Shown one piece after another: positions 34,499 to 46,400 of a stretch of DNA of 64,000 bases; position 1 is the stretch's first letter, and the number at the start of each line of letters is the position of its first letter. Under the pieces are notes generated by a model that did no database searches, had not been told where the DNA came from, and saw nothing but the letters and a program-made list of their open reading frames with translations. The stretch comes from Athripsodes cinereus (lineage: Eukaryota > Arthropoda > Insecta > Trichoptera > Leptoceridae), in contig OX388307.1 of the NCBI GenBank assembly GCA_947579605.1, forward strand, positions 12,811,237-12,875,236, written 5' to 3'. The position numbers were made by a program, and so were the translations under genes.

Positions 34499-34688
34499 CA
34501 GTGGGGGATGGCTGATTCACCCACCTGCCCATGCGGGGAGACCCAGAGCATGGACCACATCGTGGAGCAGTGCCCCCTATATTCCTTTGACGGGGGACTG
34601 AGAGAAATACACGACGCCTCGGAGGCAGCCGTACGATGGTTGAGTGAGCTGGAAGTACGGGTTTAAGGCCATAAGAAGAAGAAGAAGA
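34499..34688 (+). mobile_element. 5'-truncated LINE tail nested in hAT element
   Basis: The direct repeat AGTTTCGACT (34489-34498, 34689-34698) flanks 190 bp that ends in (GAA)n. In one frame it encodes a LINE ORF2 C-terminus: ADSPTCPCGETQSMDHIVEQ, a C-x-C...H...C motif, ending in a RWLSELEVRV block and a stop. The terminus resembles that of the fragment at 63140. Confidence 0.75.
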
Positions 34689-34734
34689 AGTTTCGACTTT
34701 TAGAGGCATAAAAAATAGCTTTTTTTTCTGATAA

Positions 34735-35450
34735 TACTATCGAAGAAATGATAAGTATCTAACGTTTCATCTTTTAGATTTGATCTAATCTTGTTGCATA
34801 AATAGCCAGCGGCGGAAAAAAGCATGTTCAGCTTCCACGCTATTAGGTGTAGTTGACTTCATGTTACTTGGCTATCCATTCTGTACGGAGACTGTGCTCT
34901 AATTCATCTTCTAGTATAGGCGAAGGCTCATCATTTAATAGATTCGATAAAGGCGTGACTTCTTCATTGCCATTGTCATCAACTTGTTTGTTTTGAGTTT
35001 CAGGTTGTACCTGCGTGTCTGACAACAGTCTCTCAATTAAACACTTTATTTTAGTTCGAAGTGTAACTTTGCTTGGATGAAAGAATGGAACGTCCACCAC
35101 ATTTGTAGATCTTGAATCTTTTTATAGATATTTGTTAGGATTTTCTAAGCACAGCAACACGAGTCATTGATGTGTGGCGTTATTTTATGCGGCGAGATAG
35201 CGACACATCAAATTCCTGGCTTAACCTGGTATTTTGTCGATCCAGTTTGCTTATCATGAAACGCAATGTGGTTTCTGCAGAAACTAATTTTGCGTCCTCG
35301 CGGCATAAGACATTTACAGCAAGCTTCACTGGCTTTAAAGCTCGTTCAATATTACTCGATGTTATAAATTCTTCATCAGTAAATGAAAATGAAGATGATG
35401 TCAGTTTAAGATCAATAAGTGCATGGTTGAACCTCGATAACACCCAATGC
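34735..35450 (-). pseudogene. hAT transposase, C-terminal remnants
   Basis: Minus-strand blocks in several frames: ALKPVKLAVNVLCREDAKLV and AETTLRFMISKLDRQNT (about 35190-35340), VPFFHPSKVTLRTKIKCLIE (about 35030-35095), and near 34740-34850 the dimerisation-domain blocks NSVEAEHAFF and, one frame over, SAAGYLCNKIRSNLKDETLD. The last pair shows a frameshift within the hAT C-terminal dimerisation domain. The N-terminal BED finger and most of the catalytic core are missing. Confidence 0.8.
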
Positions 35451-36814
35451 CCTTGAGATGTACTTGCCGCACGTGGCGACTGAAACGGTAGTTACTATGT
35501 AGTTATGTACTAATGAATACCCACTACGTTAAGACATTGTACTCACAGCAGTGAGTATATATGTAGGCATAATTCACTCGATGTCGGGTGCCTTGCCGAA
35601 AAAAAAAAGAAGAAGAACCTCGATAACATTGTTGCGAGACTGTTCCAGCGCGTTCAGCAATCTAGGATCAGCTGTAATTCTTTGCAGAATTCTGCTTTAA
35701 TATATATTTGCAGAAGATCATTAATATTGTTACTGGAAATTTTGAACTAAAAAGCTTGACAATTTTCCTGACTTTTTGAATCAGTAAAAACAAAACATGG
35801 AATAAGTTATAATGATTTTCATTGAAAAATCTATTGGTCTGACAATACTTATCTACCTGCATTGTGGTAGCAAATCTCCTTCTTGAATGTCTTCCTCTAC
35901 CGAAAAGTGACCTTGCTCGTCATCATTTTCATTATCACTCCCACCATCCGGTCTATTTTCGAATACTTCAACTTGACTTCATTTCTTCTTCTTGTCTCTG
36001 ATTGCATAGAACTTCAAGAACAGCGAGTTGCAACCCATGTGCAAAGCATAACTGGTGGTGCGCTTATAATAACCTCCCAACTTTCTTCATGACTGCTGCA
36101 CTATCAGTTGTTGCTGTGATCACATCTAGATTTAGGAAACTCTAATTATTTTCCATACAAATTCTATAGAAAAGTCACGAGATCCAAGGCAAAGTAGTTA
36201 ATTTACTTATCATTGAGGCTGTGCTGGGTGTAATAAATAATCAGAACGTTGTCTGAGCCCATTCTTAAATATTTTTTTTCAGTCCCGCAAGCGTGCGGGA
36301 TCCCGCATCAGTAATCCCGCATTTGTGATCCCGCAAAAAAGGTGCGGGATCCCGCATTTACGGGATCCCGCTTTTGCGGGATTGGATTCCCTAGCTGTAT
36401 GTATAATAAAATTTATTTAATAAAAATATTTAATATCTATGCCGTGAACTCATACGCTTCTAAAGCGAAACGTTGCTTTCTGGGGGGGGGGGGGACTAAC
36501 TTGACAAATTCAATTTCATGAAAATTTGTACGGGAATATTAAAATTTTCCAGTAAATTGTGTTTTTTATTAATTATTCTTAAATTGATTTGTTTTTCTTA
36601 TGATCGTAATCATTACAGTTATAAGTATGGTTTCTCTTTCTTTTTCTCGAAAACCATAATTATAATTATAAGGTATCTGCGTGCGGCATAACCATATTTA
36701 AGAGAGTTAGCGTTTTTTTAAAGTTTTTTACATAATATAGGTACATATTACATAATATAGGTACGTCATATTATACTCGTAGATACCGTCTCACTGACTC
36801 CCACAGATGGGTAG

Positions 36815-36994
36815 CTATACTAGGATTTTTTCAAGCTGGCGAACTAAGTCATAAAATGTGCGAGCAAGAAAGATCGACTACCTGCTCCCGTCACACTCAC
36901 ATCTCTCTGTGAGTGTGACGGGAGCAGGTAGTCGATCTTTCTTGCTCGCACATTTTATGACCTAGTTCGCCAGTTTAAAAAAATCCTAGTATAG
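36815..36994. mobile_element. Near-perfect palindromic MITE, 180 bp
   Basis: Two 87-bp arms differ at only 3 positions and are separated by a 6-nt loop at 36902-36907. The outer ends read CTATACTAGG and CCTAGTATAG. If TA is the target duplication, the termini are TACTAGGATTTTTT. No coding capacity. The high arm identity implies a recent origin or ongoing correction. Confidence 0.7.
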
Positions 36995-37564
36995 TGAACT
37001 AACTGCGTCTTATGAGTATTATAGATTGTCATGAAAAAGCTATTTTTCAATTTAAATTAATTACCTCTTACTATTTTACTATCAAAATAAATTAACATAT
37101 ACATATCTATCCTAATATCTAAATTGAATTGAACTGTAAATTATATACAATATTAAACAAAAGAAATAGATTATAATGCTCACATTACTGGACAATTATT
37201 CTCTTCTCTATTTTATTGGTGTAAGCAATTGTTTCAAATATGTTAGAAATCTCCCTTTGTTTTGGCGGGATACCTAATTGACAGTTTACTAAAATGGGTC
37301 GATTGAAAAATCAAGAGGCTTTTTATATTTTTGTTTTAATTAGCAATTTTCAGCACAAGTAGGTAATATTATGTACCTACGGACATAAAAGGAATAAAAA
37401 AATATTCAGGTAGGTATTATTTGTATTTCTCTAGTAAAATGGAAATAAGCTAGAATTAAAGAAAATTAAAAAATACAACATTGTATAGGTAGGACGCAAA
37501 TTATATTATTTACTAATATTTAAGTTATGTAGGTAGCAATGTATTTTTAGTAGGTGTACAGACG

Positions 37565-38733
37565 CAATCCTGAGTCTCAGACTTATTCTAGAAAAGAGAA
37601 TAACAATTAATAAAAACACATATATATCATTCATCGACCTTGAAAAAGCATTTGATAAAGTAGAATGGGAACAACTTTTTAACACTCTAAACCAGATAGG
37701 AATGAGTTATAAAGACAGAAGAGCAATCTGGAGCTTATACAAGAACGAAATGGCTGTGATCAAAAGCGGAGAGAGCTGCGCAGAAGCAAGGGTCGAACAA
37801 GGTGTAAGACAGGGATGCTCAATGTCGCCAGCTCTCTTTAACTGCTATATACAGCGAGCTATTGATGAACTGAGAGAAGAAATGAAGAACTGGACAGGAG
37901 TAAAAATAAATGGGAAAAATGACGACATGATTAGATATGCTGACGACATAGCACTGCTCGCAGACTCCGAGATGGAGCTGAACGAAGCCTTAGGAAAAAC
38001 GGAAAGTATACTGTTGTCAAAGTACAACATGAAAATAAATAAAGAAAAAACAAAATGTATGGTTGTAGGAAGAGAGGAAGCGACTGCGAACATTGCCATA
38101 AATGGAATGAGCATCAAACAAGTAAGAGAATTCGTGTACTTGGGCAGCAGAATAAACCAGGATGGACGCTCCAAATCGGAAATTGTGAGCAGAATAAATC
38201 AGGCGAGGATTGCCTTTAACAAAAAATCGAAGATATTGGAATCCCCAAATATTGATTTAAGCGTAAGGAAGAACCTTACTAAAGCCTTTGTATGGAGCAT
38301 TCTGCTTTATGGCTGTGAGACGTAGACCATCAGCAAGAGTGAAAGCGGACGGTTGGCGGCCTTTGAGATGTGGTGCTACAGACGCACGCAAGATCCATTC
38401 GTCGGAACACGTCGGAACATGTCGAAAACGAAGAAGTATTAACCAGGGTAGGCGAAAAAAGGCAACTTCTTAAGAGAATCGGCCAACAACGAGCTAACTG
38501 GATTGGCCACAACATCAGGCACCCAGGACTACTCATCGCCATCACGGAGGGTAAGACCGAGGGAACAAATGGCAGAGGCCGACCAAGAGACGCGTATATG
38601 GACCAACTGAAGAGGGACATGAACTGTGGCTCATACGTAGAGCTGAAAAGATTGGCTGAGAATAGAGACGAATGGAGAAGAAAAACCAAACTCGTTGCAG
38701 ACCAATCCAATGGATTGTAACTCATTATATATA
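37565..38733 (+). mobile_element. LINE-derived element, internally deleted, copy 1
   Basis: It starts at CAATCCTGAGTCTCAGACTT and ends at ACTCATTATATATA; both ends coincide with those of the minus-strand copy at 56360. Within about 70 bp of the 5' end it enters the reverse transcriptase at motif A (FIDLEKAFDKVEW), then has VRQGCSMSPALFN and IRYADDIALLADS, so the endonuclease and the RT fingers are absent. The frame is broken by TAG at 38323-38325 (TGG, tryptophan, in the other copy) and by a small insertion/duplication near 38385-38420. RTE- or L1-like group; clade not fixed. Confidence 0.75.
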
Positions 38734-39181
38734 GACTGATATCTCGTATTTTTTAGCGTCGTCAGTCTTCTTCAAATTTATAAACAGGTTTTGACTTTAT
38801 ACAACTACGTCATGAAATCGAAATACCTTACTAAAAATAAAAATTTATTTTGTCATATACTATATAAAAAATAACACATACATTGGTAATAATTTAAATA
38901 CAAACTATGTTAAGAAATATTTTTATAGACTAGCGTTCTTCAATTTTTATGCTTTTTTTATCAATAAAGAAAAATATATCAGAAAATTGTATTTCGTGTA
39001 CTCATGAATTCATTAAACCAAGTTCAGTCTAAGCAAGTACATAATTTAGTAAAGTTGCTGGTAATTTGTAACTAAAATACTCTAAATGACTTCTACCTCT
39101 ATGCTATATGATTGTTATACTGACATATTTAGCCACTAAATAATCCGCCTCTTGAATAAATTTGTAATCTTATCTGAACTG

Positions 39182-39392
39182 CAGGGTTACTCTTGACAAA
39201 ACTAAACACGATCTTAATCTAGTCTTGATCTTGATCATACGACGCACGAAGGGACTATGGTCAAAAACATCGCGCTACCGCTAACGCGCAATCGGTTTGC
39301 GTGTATTTTTGGCCAATAGTCACTTCGTGCGTCGTATGATCAAGATCAAGACTAGATTAAGATCGTGTTTAGTTTTGTCAAGAGTAGCCCTG
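39182..39392. mobile_element. Palindromic MITE with CTG flanks, 211 bp, copy 1
   Basis: The ends are CAGGGTTACTCTTGACAAAA and the complement of a CAGGGCTACTC end. Arms of about 85 bp are around 95% identical and surround a short GC-richer centre. CTG flanks both sides (39179-39181, 39393-39395). The copy at 62108 has the same length, lies in the opposite orientation and is flanked by CAG. Two copies therefore give a 3-bp CWG-type target duplication. No ORF. It lies 0.4 kb downstream of the fatty-acid-binding protein gene. Confidence 0.8.
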
Positions 39393-39766
39393 CTGGGCAT
39401 TAATGTTAATTGTCAATTTGTATAAGAAATATAATTGAACTTTATAGTAATATTATAAAACATGTTCCAGTTACATTAATATCAATATTAAGTAGGTATT
39501 TATTTCCATTTCATTTATCTTCCTGAAATTAATAATAGAAAAAAAACAATATGTTGAATTATGAATGAATGATGAAAATAATAGAAAAAAATAACTAAAA
39601 ATATTATTACAATAAACTAATTATTGAGGGATTTTTTGCTGTAAAGCTAGAAATAAAAGGAAATGTGGCTAGAGTTTCTTTTTGGCGAATAGCCAGATAA
39701 CTTCTGCGGGCAGGTATTGATTTACGGATCATGACTTGAAGAACACTGTTCTAGGTAAACCAGTTT

Positions 39767-41777
39767 TCAATATATCCTTTTAAAATGTCTTTTGGCTGTG
39801 ATTGTACCGGCGTAGTTCATGATCTGCAACACATAAAAGAGTAATTTATTTTATTATCATGTAGATATGTGTTCAATGACACGAGCATTTCACAACTGAG
39901 ATGAAGGTAAGTGGGTAATGGAAAGTTAATATTGTGAAGTTTATGGTTAAAGGCATCAAGGCACCAACATTCAAACTAACTCAACTTAAAAATATAACAA
40001 AATTAAATATTTATTACTAATTCTTAGCTCGACATATCAGGGTGAATCTCAGTTAATTTTTCCATGATGAATAATTGAAAAAGAATGTGATTTTCATTAA
40101 TATCAAAATGAAATTATTGATGTTCATTAAGAGAAAAAAGATATGTTGGTATCTAGAATTTCTATGGGGAGGGGGGGGGGGGGAGGCAGCAGCTTAGCAA
40201 TTTGGATTATTTTACGATATCCTCATTTTTGTCGGAATGACGAAAAGGATGAATCTTTTGAAAGAGGGAGTGTGGAAAAGCACGGTTTCTGAGAACAATA
40301 GGTTTGATCACGTGGATCAAATTCTCTAAGATATGTACACATATTATACTATTCATGTGTTTGAACACGTGTTGTGTGGGATACTAATGATTCAATAAAT
40401 AAGTAGGTACTTTTGAAAACCCTCAGAGTAACATTCCCAGACTTTTATTCAAAAGATCTATGAATATTATTAATTACCTACGTCAGACACAGTTTCATTA
40501 TCTATATCTAAATAAGTTTTAATCACTGGCTCGATTTTCTCGTGAATTTATTTTCTGACTGTAATTTAATTTCAAGATCACAAATAAAGTAAGTTATACT
40601 TACAACGACACATCCTTCTTCAGCACACATATAACTTCTTGATATTTTTACTCCAGTATCAGTGATAGTAGAATCTATTTTTAATTCCGTTCCATCGAAT
40701 GATGCTTTGCTCTAAAATGTTTTCATGAATTTGTAAAAAAAAACTATTTGTGTTTTATCTAGATAGAGAACCTTTCCATTATAATAGCTCCTAATGGAAG
40801 GGTTCAAATTGTTTTTATGAGTTTCAAATGTAATCTCCTGGAAAATATGATACGTTTTTATTTTGAGAAAATTCATTACCTTCATAGTTGTGCCAAATGG
40901 AAAACTCTCATCGAATTCTTCGCCTATTTTAAATTTAGCAATTACGGTTTTAATTAAGGTGTGTACTTCAATAGTCCATTCTCCTCTTTCGTTAGAAGCA
41001 ATTTCCATATAAGGTGAAGATTTTGTAATTATTTTGCGGGCGAGATATGGAATACCTAGAACATAAACATAGTAAATATAGGATGTTATATAAGATTCTC
41101 ATTAGTACATCAGAATATAATGGTTAAATTATGTATAGGCAGTGAAACCTTTTCACGTGTAGGTATGTATACCTGTTTAATCTTTTTCAGGTTTTTCATT
41201 TTCCTTAGAAACTGTAAAAAGATTAAATAATGTAAAGAATAAAGATAATTTCCAGTAATTTCTTTGCTCCCTACTAAGATAGAAAATGTAACTATATTTT
41301 ATCGATATAGATTCTGTTTGATACAATATTGTGTGTAAAAGGGTAGATACCTTCTTGTACTTATGTAATGCCCTTAATTTGTTATTCATATTAACATTAA
41401 TATGGATGCAACGTCTTTTACAATATTGCTTACAATGTTCAAAGGATTACAAGCAAATGTTAGCTAACATATTAAGATACGTGAACGTGCGAGCATTTTC
41501 AATTTCCGCCAATTTAAATCAATTTACAATTTAATTTTATTTACTTTCATAATACTTATCGAGCTACTTTTTTAAATTTTATTATGAACATAAATTATTT
41601 TCTTAACAATATGATATAAAAAACCTTTGTTATTTTTTTTTCTAAATTAATAGGCAATTCTAAATGTACAGAAATAAATATAAAATAATCGTTTTTCTTT
41701 TTCTCACCTATTGCAGCAAAGTATTTATCGAGATTCTCACTTTTCCAATGTTGATATTTACCCACTAAATGCACCAT
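39767..41777 (-). CDS. Fatty-acid-binding protein (FABP/CRABP family), four exons
   Basis: Exons (minus): 41777-41708, 41055-40880, 40711-40604, 39823-39767. They total 411 nt, 136 aa, the usual FABP length. These cytosolic beta-barrel proteins carry fatty acids or retinoids. The N-terminus has the family signature GKYQHWKSENLDKYFAAIG; exon 2 gives the strands around GEWTIEVHTLIKTVIAKFKI and GEEFDESFPFGTTMK; exon 4 ends ITAKRHFKRIY, with the R-x-F pair in place of the usual ligand-binding R-x-Y. The four-exon layout with the first intron after about codon 24 is the classic FABP arrangement. An acceptor (TCTGTTTTCAG) just upstream of the ATG implies a 5' UTR intron. A candidate AATAAA lies on the minus strand at 39504-39499. 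Confidence 0.9.
40237..40330 (+). repeat. Fragment of RTE-like LINE in FABP intron 3
   Basis: ATGACGAAAAGGATGAATCT through CACGTGGATCAAATTCTCTA aligns to the C-terminal [12 protein letters not shown]...LDHVDQIL region of the copies at 12127 and 25515. It is heavily diverged. A run of about 13 G (40172-40184) lies just upstream. Confidence 0.55.
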
Positions 41778-42886
41778 CTTTATATTTTATATATTTAGCC
41801 TGAAAACAGATTAATTTGTTTACACAACTGTTTAAATAGTTTCAATGCAGAGTTTTTATTTAATTTAAAATTTATATATAAAAAAACAATTGAAAACTAT
41901 TAGCATTCTTCAGTATCTTTGAAATCAGTAACACATATTTTTTAAGAACCACGTAATTCACAATTAAAAAAAGTAATTATATTAATTTATTTCATCTCAG
42001 TAAAATTTAAAACTAAAATACACAAATTAAAATTAGTGTTATCGAATAACATCCAACACATAACACATCATTGATTAAGACATCAAATCAGCTGACTAAT
42101 TAAAAGCGCGGTTAGGATATCTTATGTTAAAAAAGACACCTATATATACACACTTTTCAGACAATTGTCCAACTTCACTTGTAAACCACAATCCTTAGTT
42201 TTAAAGATAAAAATCGAACAGTTTTCTAACAATGATGTAACGATAGGCCTTGAATTCGAGCACTGTAAACAAACACTAGCTGGAGTCAAAACATGTACGT
42301 ATTGTATCCTACATATCAGTTATTTAATTTTCAAATATCATTTCCCCTACTCTGAGCCTTCTTTACCACGTACCAGTACGGTCCACGACCAGAACTGAAT
42401 CCAGATTCGACGCAATTGTTACAACCATTAGGTATGTTTATCGTAAACCAAATGACTGTACATAGAAGATCAGTTAGTGGGTGCTTACTGTTTAGTTACC
42501 TTTCCACTACTTATCGATAATATATAATGGATATGTACCTATACCTAATATTATCTACAAACCTCTTAACTTCGTTCTATAACTACTGTCCCGGAATTAA
42601 ATTGATCTTTTCATAACGATTATTTATACTTTTTGTAAATCATCAATTAAACACTACAATTTTCAAAACTACAACAATTACGATTCATTTAATTTTTTTT
42701 TACGAAATCTAGGAATGAGATTGTCAGTGTAATATTTTGATGTGTATAATTTGTATAAATAAACCATGATTTATGTTCTGAACAGTATATATTTATTAAA
42801 TTAACTTGCATGCATAAAGATTTCCTTCTAAATTCAAAATTCAAATTTCTAAAATTTTATTTGTAAAAAAAAATCTTATACATATA

Positions 42887-43159
42887 GACCATTAAAGGTC
42901 ACGTGGTCTTGTCTATGGATTTGCTATTGCTTGGGGGGCAAACAGTCAGATTGCGCAAATCATCCTTGTAAGATGTTATGCCATAAGAGAAAAAAAAGAA
43001 AGCCAGACGACAAAATAATAACAAAATCGACACTGAAAGTTTTTTTGATTATTAGGTATTCTTTAGGCGTTCCACCTAATATTACACCGTAATCGTCTGT
43101 TGTGTTGGGATGCCTGATGCCCCTCAATGATTTTTCTGTGACGTCATCCTTTAATGGTC
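42887..43159. mobile_element. TA-flanked MITE, 273 bp
   Basis: The left terminus GACCATTAAAGGTCACGTGG and the complemented right terminus GACCATTAAAGGATGACGTC share their first 13 bases; TA flanks both sides (42885-42886, 43160-43161), as in Tc1/mariner-type MITEs. The right end (TTTCTGTGACGTCATCCTTT) resembles a stretch at 18285-18315 in threonine aldolase intron 3. Confidence 0.55.
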
Positions 43160-43325
43160 TATTTGACAATCGTAGATTATTGGGTAATTCACAATGTGTT
43201 GCCATTGCTGCCCCGCTAGGTACAATGCACCTGTATTGGTAATAGAATTTCTAAAAAAAAACAATTATACGTTTAAATTGTACCCACCTACCAACCATAA
43301 TAATAAATAAAGGAGCTTACATGGG

Positions 43326-43400
43326 TGTGTCACCGTTTTGATAATGGCAGCATCACTCAACTATTGGGTGCAATGCCAGAAAAAGAGAGAGAGAGAGAGA
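43326..43400 (+). repeat. 75-bp retroposed fragment with (GA)n tail and 13-bp flanking repeat
   Basis: GAGCTTACATGGG occurs at 43313-43325 and 43401-43413 and flanks a 75-bp segment ending in about ten GA units. This is the structure of a very short target-primed insertion with a microsatellite tail. The source element is not recognised. Confidence 0.6.
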
Positions 43401-46400
43401 GAGCTTACATGGGAATGTAGCTATCAATACAAAACGGGATTAATTATTTATAAATTTTAGATGATTGAATGTATGCATTTTTTTTTAAGAATTACATATT
43501 CATAAATTAATTAAATATAAGGCAGAGGACAAAAATGGAAGAATAAAATGTATAATGGTATGTAACTACCTGTTCATTTTTGGGAATTTAATTTGCGAAT
43601 TTAAACTGGTTAGGTACAATGGTACATACATAATAATATTATTACATTTTTATAACGTTGTTGTTTGATGATTTCTTTGGAAATTTATAAATTCTGCGAA
43701 TTATTATTTGGGTATAGAGATGAAGGTATAATATTATTGGAATGTTTTATCCGGGTACAGATTCCAGAATAACCATGAATACTATTCTTTTGGATTAATC
43801 CCGTTAATGATATTAATGTCATTACATATATGCGTAGAAATATTTTTATATTTTAATTTTGATAAGAATTTAACCCATATTCCGGACTGGCATTTTATGT
43901 GTTTTCTGAAGTATAGATTATTGATATACAATATGTAAACATTTTTTACTAATGCTTTTATATAGTGGATTTGTCGTCCGGTTCTGCTTATCATTAAATT
44001 GTTGAGTTTATTAATATAATATACCTAGGTAGATAGTTGAGTGGGTACATAAATACAAATGATTAGTATTTGTATATACGTTTAACGTGCATGTCGTATA
44101 TTAGCTAGTCAACAATACTTATTTATAATCGCAATAATCATTTGTTTATTCACATCATTTACACATATGAACGACACATACAAATTTGGATCACCTCCAT
44201 TGTGAAACACTTTTGGTTATATTATATTAACTCGATTCTAGAACACTGCATACTGATAATTAATATATAATTACTTATGTACATATCACACGACAATGAT
44301 TGTTACATGTAATTGTATTGAATATATTTAATCAAAATATTGTATAAAAACAGACAATCATTATCATTTTCGCAATGTTTTATTAGAATGTCTTTTTAAT
44401 GTATTTTACTATCTTTCGGTCAAATAATCATCGACCTTTACATCTGTCCTTACACGAGGCCGAACACAGTTTCCATCGATTATTCACAGCGTGCAAAACT
44501 AGGCAAATATATATCACCATATCGACAACTCCGCGTAGTACAAGTACAGTGCCTATTTATTAATTGGTTAGATAAAAAAAATGGTCATGACATGATTTCG
44601 AGAAGGTAAAAATAAACAATCATAGTGTAAAAATTTAAAGCATTAAATATATACGAAATGTTTGATGTGTGAACCAGGTACCTATGGCCTATGTCAAGGA
44701 CTCTAATATATATTATGTATACTGACAGAGAAGCAGCAGTTTGTAACATAATTATCAAGTGTTTATATAAAAATTGGAGGCTATATACTTTTATAATCAG
44801 TAATAATGTTAGCAGAATGTTCAACACGGAAAAATCGGATACAAAAATAATTAAGAATAAATTACAGTACACATATATACTTTAATAATGCCCATAATAA
44901 TAATAATAGTTGGTAGTTGATGATATAATAGGACCTCACATCCTGTACTACCTACATATATTTATATACATATTATATATTATTTTTTGGCATTTGTATA
45001 ATATATCTACATCTATGTATATATATTTATTGCCGGTGGTTAGTAATATTATTCCTACATTATGCATACATTATAAAAAAGGTCGTTATCTATTACAAAG
45101 AAATAACATATTAAACAAACAAACAAACAAAATTATTTAAGATACATAATCGAACAACGACGCAACGTTTGATAAGTAATATAATAAATAGAAAATGTGT
45201 GAAAATGTATACATACGAGTATAACTTGAAAAAGGTTTTATATAACGATACATATTGCTTGCAGATCACTGTCTTCAACACTGAAGAAAATGACGATGAA
45301 AAACTTCCTTGGTTAAAAGGAAAAAAAATGTAAAAGTTATAAGCTATTTACATACCTAGACGCCATCTTTAGAAAACTAAGTAGATTAAAATTCAATCAT
45401 TCATAATAAACATTTAGTATATAGGTAGTATCTGATGATGATATTGGATAACGAATAACAGGAACTTTTACCTTACTCGCTTTGACGAATATTTTTTTGT
45501 TAAGGTATTAACAACTAAAATACAATACTCGTATATTTTGTTTATCATTTCGTGATATTTTTGTTAACTATTTATTCGCAAATTGCAAATGGTTTTGACT
45601 ATGTAGATGTCATAGCTATGCTATTTGATAAAAAGTTGAAGTAATAGCGAAACAAAAATTTATTATAAATTATTATTTATACGCATTCGGTTCGCGGAAT
45701 TTTTCACAATAAATAAAATATCCGAATTACAGACGAAATTTTATTGGAATATTTACATGTTGTAATGTTGCCTTCATAAATCTTATTGTGAAAGATGTAT
45801 GTACCTGATTAGTGAAATTAGACTGGTTAAAGTAAATAGGCACTATTATTACAGTTTACTTTAGGTTCAAATTGTATCCCGAATATATTTTTCATAGTTT
45901 GAGAATACCAGTGTAGTTACGAGTAGAACATGATACAGAGTGTAGTTAGAATTCATTAGGAAAGTATATAACTAATACTATATTATATTTTGTTTCAAAT
46001 TCCCGGAGGAGGAAAATAAAGTATTTCGTTGTGTTCTGTACCCCCCAATATTATTACGGAACAATTCCTAAAATGGCTAATGTCGTATAATATTTTCATT
46101 GTCCAATTCTTCATAATATTAGGTAGACAATGGTAGTTTGAGAATTGTGTTAGGAATGAACCCAGAAAGTTATTAGACGCCAGTTTTTGCCTTGTGTCCC
46201 GCTTTTTCATTTTGATTGTCAAAAAGCGCTGATAGTTACACATCATTAATCATCTCGGATATATCTACGAGTTCTCCACTATTTCTCTGACCTTTCTATT
46301 CTCCATATGTACCTATACTACAGTATCACATTACATACTAGGTATACATAGAACTGGATTACATTCGTTTTTCCTCTCATTTCATTCGCTTTATTGATGC

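Larger units (their letters stand above)
34157..36393 (-). mobile_element. hAT transposon, decayed, 2.2 kb
   Basis: Ends TAGGGAATCCAATCCCGC and the complement of GCGGGATTGGATTCCCTA form perfect 18-bp inverted repeats, flanked by the 8-bp duplication GCTGTATG (34149-34156, 36394-36401). Both subterminal regions are packed with CGGGAT / ATCCCG motifs, likely transposase-binding sites (inference). A broken hAT transposase is readable on the minus strand, and a LINE tail is nested at 34499. The element sits about 0.4 kb upstream of the eIF3d start codon. Confidence 0.9.

Noticed and set aside
39182..39392. Palindromic element as a microRNA precursor
   Set aside because: A second full-length copy with 3-bp flanks and defined termini shows that it is a transposable element; the arms are far longer than a microRNA hairpin.
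40739..40838. Possible alternative FABP exon reading EITFETHKNNLN...
   Set aside because: It has an acceptor-like AG upstream but does not resemble FABP strands. Skipping it gives a 136-aa protein with correct phases at every junction.
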